Below are positions 54,463-63,994 of a stretch of 64,000 nt of DNA, piece by piece (the stretch's first letter is position 1; each line of letters starts with the position of its first letter). The stretch is from Pararhodobacter oceanensis (lineage in GTDB: Bacteria; Pseudomonadota; Alphaproteobacteria; Rhodobacterales; Rhodobacteraceae): NCBI RefSeq assembly GCF_003076755.1, contig NZ_QDKM01000001.1, forward strand, positions 62,001 through 126,000. Direction: 5' to 3'. Under the pieces are notes generated by a model. It saw only the letters and a program-made list of their open reading frames with translations. It ran no database searches and was not told where the DNA came from. The translations under genes were made by a program, and so were the position numbers.

Positions 54463-54577
54463 ATCATCTGTCGAGAAATATCCTCGGGGGTCTCCAAGGG
54501 GGTGGAAAACCCCCTTGGCAGCGTATGGGGCTGGCCCCATGCGGCGCGCGGGGGCTCGATGCCCCCAAGCGCCGCCC
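54463..54577 (+). repeat. AAATATCC module with three-hairpin cassette, copy II
   Basis: ATCATCTGTCGAGAAATATC followed by CTCGGGGG, then three stems matching those of copy I at 8571: CCAAGGGGG/CCCCCTTGG, ATGGGG/CCCCAT and GGGGG/CCCCC within GGCGC/GCGCC. The loop sequences TGGAAAA and CTCGATG are kept, and changes in the first stem are on both arms. It lies between lolC/E and hutH, which both face minus. Confidence 0.82.
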
Positions 54578-54595
54578 TAGCCGTGCCCGGCCAGC

Positions 54596-56113
54596 CTAAA
54601 GCGAAAACTCGACGCCGGTGGCCGCCGCCAGATAATCCTCGCGCACCAGCTCCGCCGCCTGCTCGATCTCGGGCGCCAGATAGCGGTCGTCACCCAATGC
54701 GGGCACCCGCGCGCGCAGCGCATCAATCGCCGCTTTCAGCTTCGGCGCGGTAGTCAAAGGGGCGCGGAATTCAATGCCTTGCACCGCGCAGAGCGCCTCG
54801 ACCCCGAGGATCACCGAGAGGTTGGCGTTCATCCGCAGCAGCCGCCGCGCGCCATGGGCGGCCATGCTGACATGGTCCTCCTGGTTGGCCGAGGTCGGGG
54901 TGCTGTCGGTGCTGCAGGGGTTCGCCAGATGCTTGTTTTCCGACATCAAAGCGGCGGTGGTCACCTCGGCGATCATATAGCCCGAGTTGAGCCCCGGTGC
55001 AGGCGTCAGGAAGGGCGGCAGATCGTGGCTCAGCGTCGGATCGACCATCAGCGCCACGCGGCGCTGCGCAATCGCGCCGGTTTCGGCCAGCGCCAGCGCG
55101 ATGATATCGGCGGCAAAGGCCACCGGCTCGGCGTGGAAATTCCCGCCCGAGAAGATCCCCGCCTCGATCACCAAGGGATTGTCAGTGACCGCATTGGCCT
55201 CGGTTTCCAGCGTGGTCGCGGCAAAGCGCATCAGGTCAATCGCCGCGCCCAGCACCTGCGGCTGGCAGCGGATGCAATAGGGATCCTGCACGCGGGTATC
55301 GCCGTCGCGGTGGCTCTCGCGGATTTCGCTGTCTTCCATCAGCGCGCGCATCGCCGCGGCGACATCCACCTGCCCCTTATGGCCGCGCAGGCTGTGGATT
55401 TCGCTCTGCAAGGGCGCGGTTGAGCCCATGATCGCATCCGTGGACAGGCAGCCGGTGACCAGTGCTGCGCGGATGTTGCGCCAGCCCTCGAACAATCCGA
55501 CCAGCGCCAGCGCGGTGGAAAACTGGGTGCCGTTGATCAGCGCCAGCCCCTCTTTCGGACCCAGCACCACCGGCGCGACACCGGCGCGTTTCAGCGCCTC
55601 GCCGCCCGCCATGCGTTCGCCGTCAAATAGCGCCTCACCAGCGCCGATCATCACCGCCGCCATATGCGCCAGCGGCGCCAGATCGCCCGAGGCGCCGACC
55701 GAGCCCTGCGCGGGGATCACCGGCGTCACATTCTTCGCCAGCAGCCCCTCGATCGAGGTGACGATATCCCAGCGCACACCCGAGGCACCGCGGCCCAGCG
55801 ACAGGAGTTTCAGCGCCATCATCAACCGCGTGGTTGCCGGATCGAGCATCTCGCCGACGCCGCAGCAATGGCTGAGGATCAGGTTGCGTTGCAGGGTTTC
55901 GGTGTCCTCAGGGGCAATGCGCACCGAGGCGAGTTTGCCAAAGCCGGTGTTGATCCCGTAGACCGCCTCGTCCCCCTCGGCGACGCGGTGCACACGGGCG
56001 GCACTTGCCTCGACCTGGGTTCGCACGCCCTCGTCAAGCTTTGCCGCAACCCCTTGTCTCCAAAAGGTTTCAAGCGTTTCCAGAGTGGTGGTTCCGGGGT
56101 TCAAAATCAACAT
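54596..56113 (-). CDS. hutH: Histidine ammonia-lyase
   Basis: A 505-residue lyase that converts histidine to urocanate. The self-made MIO electrophile comes from A141-S142-G143 in [11 protein letters not shown]. The selectivity pair before CCGVG is Ser-His (ILSHCCGVG), as in histidine enzymes and not the His-Leu or Phe-Leu of tyrosine or phenylalanine lyases. MIO-loop and [12 protein letters not shown] motifs are intact. No hutU, hutI, hutG or hutC gene is adjacent, which is unusual. A palindrome in the divergent promoter region may be a HutC site. Confidence 0.93.
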   Translation of the reverse strand: MLILNPGTTTLETLETFWRQGVAAKLDEGVRTQVEASAARVHRVAEGDEAVYGINTGFGKLASVRIAPEDTETLQRNLILSHCCGVGEMLDPATTRLMMALKLLSLGRGASGVRWDIVTSIEGLLAKNVTPVIPAQGSVGASGDLAPLAHMAAVMIGAGEALFDGERMAGGEALKRAGVAPVVLGPKEGLALINGTQFSTALALVGLFEGWRNIRAALVTGCLSTDAIMGSTAPLQSEIHSLRGHKGQVDVAAAMRALMEDSEIRESHRDGDTRVQDPYCIRCQPQVLGAAIDLMRFAATTLETEANAVTDNPLVIEAGIFSGGNFHAEPVAFAADIIALALAETGAIAQRRVALMVDPTLSHDLPPFLTPAPGLNSGYMIAEVTTAALMSENKHLANPCSTDSTPTSANQEDHVSMAAHGARRLLRMNANLSVILGVEALCAVQGIEFRAPLTTAPKLKAAIDALRARVPALGDDRYLAPEIEQAAELVREDYLAAATGVEFSL

Positions 56114-56247
56114 GACAAGCCTGACATTTCTGGAGCGTGGGATCAATTTCAGCCCCCGCCATCTGCCGCGATGACGGGTCCGGTGCGCGGCGGGTTGTCG
56201 CCCGAGGCAGCGGGACTCGCCCGCGCGCTCCGGTGGCACGCTTTTAA

Positions 56248-56261
56248 TATGTAGATACTTA
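56248..56261. promoter_or_regulatory. HutC/GntR-like palindrome between hutH and the flavoprotein gene
   Basis: TATGTAGATACTTA has the symmetry TAnGTA-nn-TACnTA. HutC-family operators have comparable GTA..TAC centres. It lies in the AT-rich part of the 307-bp divergent region, 135 bp from hutH and 160 bp from the flavoprotein start. The rest of this region shows no gene. Confidence 0.4.
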
Positions 56262-56420
56262 TTCCACCCGTCAATCGGAAATTATGCACGCACTTAATCA
56301 AGCCCCGGCCCCGCCCTGCAGGTCGCTTCACAGGTCGTTTCCGGCGCGCAAACTGCCGCCATCCGGAATGCCGCACGCCCGGTGCCTGCGCAGACTGGCG
56401 GCAAGCTAGCCGAGGTTTCC

Positions 56421-58406
56421 ATGTCAGCATCCCACTCCCGCCTGCTTGCGTCGCTTGACCTGCGCGGCCAGACCCTGCGCAACCGCATCGTGTTTGGCGC
56501 CCATACCGCCAATATGGCCGAAGACGGGCTGCCCGGCGCGCGCTACACCGGCTATCTGCGCGAGCGCGCCTTGGGCGGGGCCGGGATGATCGTGGCGGAA
56601 CCGGTGCCGGTGCATCGCACGGGTGTGCTGACCCGCGGCAATTTCCGCCATCAGGACGACAGTATCATCCCCGCCTTCCGGCAGTTGACCGAGGCGGTGC
56701 GCGCGGAAGGCGCGGTGATCCTCCAGCAGCTTTACCATATCGGCGCGCATGGCGATTCCGACCTGAGTTTCACGCCGCATTGGTCGCCCTCGGGCCGCCC
56801 CTCCTATCATGACACCGACGGCTCGCATGCGATGTCCGAGGGTGAGATTCTGGAGCTTCTCGAGGCCCATATCGCCGCCGCCAAACGCGCCTATCTGGCG
56901 GGGTTTCAAGGGGTTGAGCTATGGGCGGCCTATAATTCCCTGGTCGATCAATTCTGGCTGCCCTGGACCAACCGGCGCGAGGATAGGTGGGGCGGATCGC
57001 TGGAGAACCGCACGCGGTTTTCGCGGCTGCTGATCGAGGGGGTGCGCCGGGAATGCGGCGAGGATTTCATCATCGGTATGGCGATCAGCCATGATGCGAA
57101 TTACCCGATTACATTGCAGGGTGAAGCGCTCTGCGAGATCATCGCGCTGCATGACGCCACCGGCGATCTCGATTATGTCACATGCGGCGCGGGGTCTTAT
57201 CTGGATTTTGGCCGCATCATCCCGCCCTTCACCGAGCCCGACACATTGACCGTGCCGATCACCGCGCAGTTGAAGGCGGTGGTGCGAAACGCCAAGGTCA
57301 CCGCCGAGGCCGGTATCCGCACGCCGGATGTGGGCGAACAGGTGCTGGCTTCAGGCGCCGCCGATCTGGTGTCGATTGTGCGCGGGCAGATCGCCGATCC
57401 GCATCTGGCGCGCAAGACCACCGAGGGCACGGCCGAGCGCGTGCGCCCCTGCCTGAGTTGCAACCAGATGTGCTGGGGGCGGCGGTCGCGGGATTACTGG
57501 ATTTCTTGCCTGATCAACCCCTCGGCGGGGCGCGAATTCGAGTGGGGCGGTGACCGCTTCACCCCTGCCGACAGCCCTGCCAAGGTGCTGGTGGTGGGCG
57601 CTGGTCCCGCGGGGCTGGAAGCGGCGCGCGCGGCGGCAGAACGCGGGCATTCGGTGATTCTGGCCGAGGCGCAACCGCAGATCGGCGGGCAATTCCGGCT
57701 GGCGGGCCAGCAGCCGCGGCGCGCCCAGATCCTTGACCTGCTGGACTGGTATGAGCGCGAATTATCGCGGCTCGGCGTTGATTTGCGGCTCAATAGCTTC
57801 CTTGACGATGAGGCGGTGCGCGAGATCGGCGCCGATCATGTCATTCTGGCCAGTGGCTCGCTGCCCGATGAAGACGGGTTCCAACGCTGGCTGCCGGATC
57901 TGGCGCAGCTACCGGGGATCGAGCGCGGCGCGGTCTGGCCCGCCGAGGCGGCGATGCGCCGCGAGGCGCAGCTGGGCGACACGGTGATCGTTTACGATGA
58001 AGGCGGGCATTGGAAGGGGGTCGGCACCGCATGGCATCTGGCCGAGGCGGGGCATAATGTGGTGCTGGTCACGCCCGACGCCTATGTCGGCAAAGAGCTG
58101 ACCCGCACCGCTGCCGATGGCTACGCGCGGGCACGGCTGGCGAAGCTGGGCGTGCGGTTCGTCTGTGAATCCGCGATTTCCGAATGGTTGGGGAATGGCG
58201 GCGGCGCGCGCGTGGTCTCGCTGCTCGATCGCAGCGAGCAGGTGATCCCCGCCAGCGCGCTGATCCTCGCCACCACCAATACGGCGTTTGATATGCTCTC
58301 GGAGCCCCTCGCCGACCTCATGCCCGCGCTGATCGGCGACGCCGCCGCCCCCCGCCTCGCCCCCTATGCATTCTATGAGGGCCGCGAGATCGGGCGACGC
58401 CTCTAG
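56421..58406 (+). CDS. Second iron-sulfur flavoprotein of the OYE/TMADH group
   Basis: A 661-residue paralogue of the protein at 45171. It has an FMN barrel with GAHTANMAEDGLPGARYTGY, a [4Fe-4S] site (C344, C347, C351, C363, same spacing), and an FAD/NAD part with VVGAGPAGLEAARAAAERG. The barrel lacks the GRISGDE-type loop of the first paralogue and has AISHDANYPITLQG instead, so the substrates probably differ. It is divergent from hutH. Related enzymes demethylate N-methylated amino acids, so a substrate linked to histidine or its betaine is conceivable but unproven. Confidence 0.86.
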   Translation: MSASHSRLLASLDLRGQTLRNRIVFGAHTANMAEDGLPGARYTGYLRERALGGAGMIVAEPVPVHRTGVLTRGNFRHQDDSIIPAFRQLTEAVRAEGAVILQQLYHIGAHGDSDLSFTPHWSPSGRPSYHDTDGSHAMSEGEILELLEAHIAAAKRAYLAGFQGVELWAAYNSLVDQFWLPWTNRREDRWGGSLENRTRFSRLLIEGVRRECGEDFIIGMAISHDANYPITLQGEALCEIIALHDATGDLDYVTCGAGSYLDFGRIIPPFTEPDTLTVPITAQLKAVVRNAKVTAEAGIRTPDVGEQVLASGAADLVSIVRGQIADPHLARKTTEGTAERVRPCLSCNQMCWGRRSRDYWISCLINPSAGREFEWGGDRFTPADSPAKVLVVGAGPAGLEAARAAAERGHSVILAEAQPQIGGQFRLAGQQPRRAQILDLLDWYERELSRLGVDLRLNSFLDDEAVREIGADHVILASGSLPDEDGFQRWLPDLAQLPGIERGAVWPAEAAMRREAQLGDTVIVYDEGGHWKGVGTAWHLAEAGHNVVLVTPDAYVGKELTRTAADGYARARLAKLGVRFVCESAISEWLGNGGGARVVSLLDRSEQVIPASALILATTNTAFDMLSEPLADLMPALIGDAAAPRLAPYAFYEGREIGRRL

Positions 58407-58407
58407 T

Positions 58408-58471
58408 ATCATCTGTCCAGAAATATCCTGGGGGTGAGGCCCGCAGGGCCGAGGGGGCAAAGCCCCCTGTT
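58408..58471 (+). repeat. AAATATCC module with paired-hairpin tail (plus orientation)
   Basis: ATCATCTGTCCAGAAATATC then CTGGGGG, followed by GGCCC-gca-GGGCC and GGGGGC-aaa-GCCCCC. This is the counterpart of 2060-2114. It directly follows the flavoprotein stop and could end its transcript. Confidence 0.72.
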
Positions 58472-58493
58472 TCGCCCGGCGGCACCGCCGGGC

Positions 58494-58616
58494 CGCGCCC
58501 GACCCTCCCCCCGGGAGGGCGCTTTGGCGAGTTCCTGCACCGCGCAACCGACATCATTGCTTGTGAGCGCAGCCTGCTGCGACCAGCGAGCACGCGCCCA
58601 CCCAGTGTCGGGCGCG
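58494..58616 (+). repeat. ~123-bp element with terminal inverted repeats, copy 4
   Basis: Left end CGCGCCCGACCCT (58494-58506), right end AGTGTCGGGCGCG (58604-58616), one mismatch. The CCCCCCGGGAGGG stem, GGCGCTTTGGCGA and CGCGCCCACCC are kept. A hairpin CCCGGCGG/CCGCCGGG lies just outside (58475-58492). Located between the convergent flavoprotein and uvrA genes. Confidence 0.8.
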
Positions 58617-58639
58617 GCCCTTAGATCTATTGCGCGACC

Positions 58640-61507
58640 CTATTCCGCCGCCCGTGTCGTGCGGCGTTTCAGCAGCGGGCCGAGATATTGCCCCGTATGG
58701 CTGGCGGCGACCGCGGCGATATCCTCCGGCGTGCCCTCGGCGACGATCTGCCCGCCGCCATCGCCACCCTCGGGCCCGATATCAATTATCCAATCCGCGG
58801 TTTTCAGCACGTCGAGATTATGCTCGATCACCACCACGGTGTTCCCCTGATCGGCCAATTCATGCAGCACTTCCATGAGCTTACGCACATCCTCGAAATG
58901 CAGACCGGTGGTCGGCTCATCGAGAATATAAAGCGTGCGCCCGGTCGAGCGGCGGCTGAGCTCCTTGGACAGTTTCACCCGCTGCGCCTCGCCGCCCGAG
59001 AGCGTGGTCGCCTGCTGCCCGACCTTGATATAGCCCAGCCCGACGCGCATCAGCGCATCCATTTTCTCGCGGATCGCGGGCACGGCGGTGAAGAAACCCT
59101 TCGCCTCTTCGACGGTCATTTCCAGCACATCCGAGATCGATTTGCCCTTGAACAGCACCTCCAAAGTCTCGCGGTTATAGCGCTTGCCCTTGCAGGTCTC
59201 GCAGGTCACATAGACGTCGGGCAGAAAGTTCATCTCGATCTTCAGCACCCCGTCGCCCTTGCAAGCCTCACAGCGCCCGCCTTTGACGTTGAAGGAAAAC
59301 CGCCCCGGTTTATAACCCCGCGCCTTGGCCTCGGGGAGCCCGGCGAACCAGTCGCGGATCGGGCCGAAGGCGCCGGTATAGGTGGCCGGATTCGAGCGCG
59401 GCGTGCGGCCAATGGCGCGCTGGTCGATGTCGATCACCTTGTCGAGATGTTGCAGCCCCTGCACCGTCTCGCAGGGGGCCGGTGTCTGGCGCGCGCCATT
59501 GAGCCGCATCGAGGCGGTTTTGAACAGGGTCTCGATGGTCAGTGTCGATTTGCCGCCGCCCGAGACGCCGGAAACGCAGACGAATTTGCCCAACGGGAAA
59601 TCCACCGTGACGTTTTGCAGGTTGTTGCCGGTGGCCTTGACCACGCGCACCGATTTGCCATTGCCCGCCCGGCGCTCCGCTGGCACCGGAATTTCGCGCG
59701 CGCCGGACAGATATTGACCGGTCAGACTGGCGGGATCGGCGGCGACCTCTTCGGGCGTGCCCATGGAGACAATATTACCACCGTGGACACCGGCACCGGG
59801 GCCGATATCGAGCACCCAATCCGCCGAGCGCACCGCATCCTCGTCATGCTCGACGACCAGCACCGAATTGCCCTGATCGCGCAGGTTTTTCAATGTTGTC
59901 AACAGCCTGTCATTGTCGCGCTGGTGCAACCCGATGGAGGGTTCATCCAGCACATAGAGCACGCCGGTCAGGCCGGATCCGATCTGGCTGGCCAGACGAA
60001 TGCGCTGGCTTTCGCCGCCCGAGAGCGTGCCCGCCGAGCGGCTCAGGGTCAGGTAATCGAGCCCGACATTGACCAGAAACCCGAGCCTTTCGCGAATTTC
60101 CTTGAGGATCGCGGTGGCAATCTGGTTTTTCTGCACGCTCAGATGGTCCGGCGCCTCTTCGACCCAGGCCAGCGCCTCTTTGATCGAGAGTTCGGAAATC
60201 TGGCTGACATGTTTCATGCCGATTTTCACCGCCAGCGCCTCGGGCTTTAGCCGTGCGCCGCCGCAAGCCGAGCAATGGCGGTTGTTCTGGTAACGCTCGA
60301 ATTCCTCGCGAATCCAGTTGCTGTCGGTCTCGCGGTAGCGGCGTTCCATATTGGGAATGACGCCCTCGAAGGCGCGCGAGACATTGTAAACGCGGCCCGC
60401 GTCGTCATAGCGAAAGGCGATTTCTTCACCATCCGAGCCCCAGAGCAGGACCTTCTTAACCTTGTCCGGCAGATCGCGCCACGGGGTCTTGGGGTCGAAT
60501 TGATAGTGTTTGGCAATCGCCTCGATGGTCTGCAGGAAATAGGGTGTTTTACCCTTGCGCCAGGGGGCAATCGCGCCGTCTTCCAGCCGCAGCATGGCGT
60601 CGGGCACCACCAGACGCTCGTCAAAAAACAGCTCGACGCCGAGCCCGTCGCATTGCGGGCAGGCGCCGTAGGGGGCGTTGAATGAAAACAGCCGCGGCTC
60701 GATTTCGGGGATGGTAAAGCCCGAGACCGGACAGGCGAAATTCTCGGAAAAGGTAATGCGTTCAGGGGTTTCGCCCTCACTGGCCGAGGCGAGTTCCAAG
60801 ACCGCAATCCCCTGCGCCAGATCCAGCGCGGTGCGGAAACTATCGGCGAGGCGGGTCTCGATGCCCGCGCGCACCACGATACGGTCGACCACCACGTCGA
60901 TCTCGTGGCGGTATTTCTTGTCGAGTTCCGGCGGCGTGTCCAATTCATAGAAGGTGCCGTCGATTTTCACCCGCTGGAACCCCTGTTTGCGCAGTTCCAG
61001 CAGTTCCTTTTTATACTCGCCCTTGCGGTCGCGCACGATCGGCGCCAGCAGATAGGCGCGCGTGCCCTCATCCAAGGTTAACACTCGGTCAACCATATCC
61101 TGCACCTGCTGCGCCTCGATCGGCTCTCCGGTGGCGGGGCTATAGGGGGTGCCAGCGCGGGCAAACAACAGCCGCAGATAGTCGTGGATTTCGGTCACCG
61201 TGCCGACCGTGGAGCGCGGGTTTTTCGAGGTGGTTTTCTGCTCGATGGAGATCGCCGGCGACAGGCCCGCGATATGCTCGACATCGGGTTTCTGCATCAT
61301 ATCAAGGAATTGACGCGCATAGGCCGAAAGCGATTCGACATAGCGCCGCTGCCCCTCGGCATAGATCGTATCAAAGGCCAGCGAGGATTTCCCCGAGCCC
61401 GACAGACCGGTGATCACCACCAGTTGATCGCGCGGAATATCCACGTCAAAGCCCTTGAGGTTATGCTCGCGCGCGCCACGGATTTCGATGAATTTTTGCT
61501 CGGCCAT
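58640..61507 (-). CDS. uvrA: Excinuclease ABC subunit A
   Basis: A 955-residue UvrA for damage recognition in nucleotide excision repair. Two ABC ATPase units are present: the first Walker A is [10 protein letters not shown], the second GVSGGGKST. The signature [16 protein letters not shown] and the zinc module [14 protein letters not shown] are intact. The ATG at 61507 matches the family N-terminus. A LexA-type box lies 78 bp upstream. In many alphaproteobacteria ssb is divergent from uvrA, here an MFS gene takes that place. Confidence 0.97.
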   Translation of the reverse strand: MAEQKFIEIRGAREHNLKGFDVDIPRDQLVVITGLSGSGKSSLAFDTIYAEGQRRYVESLSAYARQFLDMMQKPDVEHIAGLSPAISIEQKTTSKNPRSTVGTVTEIHDYLRLLFARAGTPYSPATGEPIEAQQVQDMVDRVLTLDEGTRAYLLAPIVRDRKGEYKKELLELRKQGFQRVKIDGTFYELDTPPELDKKYRHEIDVVVDRIVVRAGIETRLADSFRTALDLAQGIAVLELASASEGETPERITFSENFACPVSGFTIPEIEPRLFSFNAPYGACPQCDGLGVELFFDERLVVPDAMLRLEDGAIAPWRKGKTPYFLQTIEAIAKHYQFDPKTPWRDLPDKVKKVLLWGSDGEEIAFRYDDAGRVYNVSRAFEGVIPNMERRYRETDSNWIREEFERYQNNRHCSACGGARLKPEALAVKIGMKHVSQISELSIKEALAWVEEAPDHLSVQKNQIATAILKEIRERLGFLVNVGLDYLTLSRSAGTLSGGESQRIRLASQIGSGLTGVLYVLDEPSIGLHQRDNDRLLTTLKNLRDQGNSVLVVEHDEDAVRSADWVLDIGPGAGVHGGNIVSMGTPEEVAADPASLTGQYLSGAREIPVPAERRAGNGKSVRVVKATGNNLQNVTVDFPLGKFVCVSGVSGGGKSTLTIETLFKTASMRLNGARQTPAPCETVQGLQHLDKVIDIDQRAIGRTPRSNPATYTGAFGPIRDWFAGLPEAKARGYKPGRFSFNVKGGRCEACKGDGVLKIEMNFLPDVYVTCETCKGKRYNRETLEVLFKGKSISDVLEMTVEEAKGFFTAVPAIREKMDALMRVGLGYIKVGQQATTLSGGEAQRVKLSKELSRRSTGRTLYILDEPTTGLHFEDVRKLMEVLHELADQGNTVVVIEHNLDVLKTADWIIDIGPEGGDGGGQIVAEGTPEDIAAVAASHTGQYLGPLLKRRTTRAAE

Positions 61508-61584
61508 CTCACTCACCCAGCGCCCTACGCGCCCCAAGTTCGGGAACATAGTGCAGTGGCGCTGAGTCTCCAACCCGATTTGAA

Positions 61585-61599
61585 GAACAAAACGCAAAC
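61585..61599. promoter_or_regulatory. LexA box upstream of uvrA
   Basis: GAAC-AAAACGC-AAAC matches the alphaproteobacterial SOS box GAAC-N7-GAAC with one changed base. It is 78 bp from the uvrA start, a position that allows repression. The remaining intergenic stretch up to 61900 shows one short inverted repeat (CTCCGA/TCGGAG near 61750) and no gene. Confidence 0.55.
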
Positions 61600-61900
61600 G
61601 TTAAGGATTTGTTGGGGGTTTCGCAGCATAATCAGCTTCAAAGAGTTGCACCGCAAGGGCATGAGGCCCCCTTGTCATTCACCCGTCGATCTGTTCGCTT
61701 GACAGTTCCACCATTTGCGGGCCATTGGCACGATATGCAGGGCGCAGCCTCCGACAGGTTCGGAGCCTGATGTCTGCTGCATTTCCGACATCCATTATGC
61801 CGCTTTTCGCCCAATCAAAGGGGATGAAAGCTGCTAGACTTTATCCAATGGCGCGATAGATGGCAGATGGCCACAACCCGACGCGTGAAGGAGCCAAGCG

Positions 61901-63136
61901 ATGCTGAAAGTTCTGGGGTCAACCTGGGCCCTATTGTTGGGTATGATGCTGTTTATGCTGGGCAACGGCATGCAGGGCACTTTGCTGGGTATCCGCGGCG
62001 AGATCGAGGATTTCTCGACCAACCAGCTGGCGATCGTGATGTCGGGGTATTTCGTCGGCTTCCTGTTCGGCTCGCGTTTGGCGCCGGATATGATTCGCCG
62101 CGTCGGTCATGTGCGGGTGTTTGCCGCGCTCGGCTCGCTGATTTCGGCGGTGCTGATCCTTTACGCCGCGGTGCCGCATTGGGCGGCCTGGGCACTGATG
62201 CGGGTGTTGATCGGGTTTTGCTTTTCCGGCGTCTATATCACCGCCGAAAGCTGGCTGAACAACGCCGCCACCAATGAGAACCGCGGTCAGGCGCTGTCGC
62301 TCTATCTGATCGTGCAGATGTTCGGCATCATTCTGGCGCAGCTTTTGCTGAACGTCGCCGATCCCTCGGGCTATGTGCTGTTTGTCATCCCCTCGATCCT
62401 TGTGTCGCTGGCCTTTACCCCGATCCTGCTGTCGATTTCCCCTGCCCCCGCGTTCGAGAGCATCCGGCGGATGAGCTTTCGCGAACTATATGACACCTCG
62501 CCTCTGGGCTGTGTCGGCATGTTCCTGCTCGGCGGGATTTTCTCGGCACAATTCGGCATGGCGGCGATCTGGGCGACGCAGGCCGGTTTGAATGTGCGCG
62601 ACCTGTCGATCTTTATCGCCTCGATCTATGTCGGCGGGCTGGTGCTGCAATTCCCCATCGGCTGGCTGTCCGACCGGATGGACCGGCGCGGGCTGATCGT
62701 CTCGGTCTCCTTGGCCGGAGCGCTGGTGTTGATGGTGCCGATTGTCACCGACCCGCCCTTTGCGGTGCTGTTGATGGTCGGCGCGATGATGGGCGGATTG
62801 TCGAACCCGCTCTATTCGCTGCTCTTGGCCTATGTGAACGACTATCTCGATCATTCCGATATGGCCGCGGCCTCGGCAGGGTTGATGTTTATCAATGGCT
62901 TGGGCGCGATCTCCGGCCCGATCATCACCGGTTGGATGATGGGCTATATCGGGCCCTCGGGGTTCTTTTTGTTCATGGCGCTGCTGTTCGGCGCGCTGTT
63001 CATCTACGGCATGTGGCGGATGATGCGCAATCCGGGCACGCCCGACAACACCGGCAGCTATACCACGGTGATGCCGACGACCTCGATCTACACGGTCGAG
63101 GCGGCGCTGGAGTATAACGAAGACGAGACCTCCTGA
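61901..63136 (+). CDS. MFS transporter
   Basis: A 411-residue carrier with 12 membrane segments. The loop 2-3 motif GSRLAPDMIRRVGHVR and the loop 8-9 motif GWLSDRMDRRGLIV are typical of major facilitator proteins. A conserved acidic C-terminal tail ends the protein. AAGGAG lies seven bases before the ATG. It may belong to a group of small-solute or drug exporters. The substrate is unknown. Confidence 0.88.
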   Translation: MLKVLGSTWALLLGMMLFMLGNGMQGTLLGIRGEIEDFSTNQLAIVMSGYFVGFLFGSRLAPDMIRRVGHVRVFAALGSLISAVLILYAAVPHWAAWALMRVLIGFCFSGVYITAESWLNNAATNENRGQALSLYLIVQMFGIILAQLLLNVADPSGYVLFVIPSILVSLAFTPILLSISPAPAFESIRRMSFRELYDTSPLGCVGMFLLGGIFSAQFGMAAIWATQAGLNVRDLSIFIASIYVGGLVLQFPIGWLSDRMDRRGLIVSVSLAGALVLMVPIVTDPPFAVLLMVGAMMGGLSNPLYSLLLAYVNDYLDHSDMAAASAGLMFINGLGAISGPIITGWMMGYIGPSGFFLFMALLFGALFIYGMWRMMRNPGTPDNTGSYTTVMPTTSIYTVEAALEYNEDETS

Positions 63137-63306
63137 CCCGCCCGCAACCCGCGCGCGCGCCGCTGCCCCTGCGCCCGGCGGCGCGCGTCTGACCTCGTGT
63201 CGCCCGTTGGGTTTCATTGTCGGTTTGCCCGCGCCCGCTTGGGGTTGACCGCAGCCAGCCTCTGGGCGCAAGGTGGTTGAAAAGATTACCGAAGCCGGAG
63301 GTTATC

Positions 63307-63897
63307 ATGCCACTCCCCGCCCTCGCCGCAGAAATCCTTGCGTATTGGAAATCCATCGGGCCGCAAGGCTGGTATGCTGGCGGAGAGGAGCTCGACGCCG
63401 AGATCACCGCGCGGTTTTTACCGGCTTGGGAGGCAGCGCTAGAGGGCGCCTATAAGGGCTGGCAATCCTGCCCCGAGGGGATGCTGGCCTATCTGGTGTT
63501 AACCGACCAATTCCCCCGCAATATGTTTCGCAACGACCCGCGCGCCTTTGCCACCGATGGCCATGCGCTGATGGTCGCCGACCGCGCCTGGCAGCGGCGG
63601 CTGGACCTGAAAATCGACGGGCCGATCCGGCAGTTCTTCTATCTGCCCTTCATGCATTCCGAGAGTATTTTCGACCAGAACCGCTGTGTCTGCCTGATCC
63701 TCGCGCGGATGCCGCAGGCGGCGGATGGCAGTGAAAGCCCTAATTTGCTGCACGCCCGCGCCCATCGCGAAGTGATCCGCAGCTATCAGCGCTTCCCTTA
63801 CCGCAATGACGCCTTGGGCCGCCAAAGCACGCCCGAAGAACTGGGGTTTCTCAATGACGGAGGCTATGCGAGCATCGTGCAGGCGCTGCAAAACTGA
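63307..63897 (+). CDS. DUF924 family protein
   Basis: A 196-residue soluble protein. The family motifs AYLVLTDQFPRNMFRNDPRAFATD, FYLPFMHSES and PYRNDALGR are all present. The fold is helical (TPR-like), and the function is unknown. GGAGG lies five bases before the ATG at 63307. An upstream in-frame start at 63217 would add unconserved residues. Confidence 0.86.
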   Translation: MPLPALAAEILAYWKSIGPQGWYAGGEELDAEITARFLPAWEAALEGAYKGWQSCPEGMLAYLVLTDQFPRNMFRNDPRAFATDGHALMVADRAWQRRLDLKIDGPIRQFFYLPFMHSESIFDQNRCVCLILARMPQAADGSESPNLLHARAHREVIRSYQRFPYRNDALGRQSTPEELGFLNDGGYASIVQALQN

Positions 63898-63994
63898 GCC
63901 TTGCATCCCCTGCATCACGGCCATTCCCGAGGGGCGATTGCCGCGAACTTGGGAATAGTTTAACGTTCAACCAGTTTTCAAACGGGAGGGCCAG

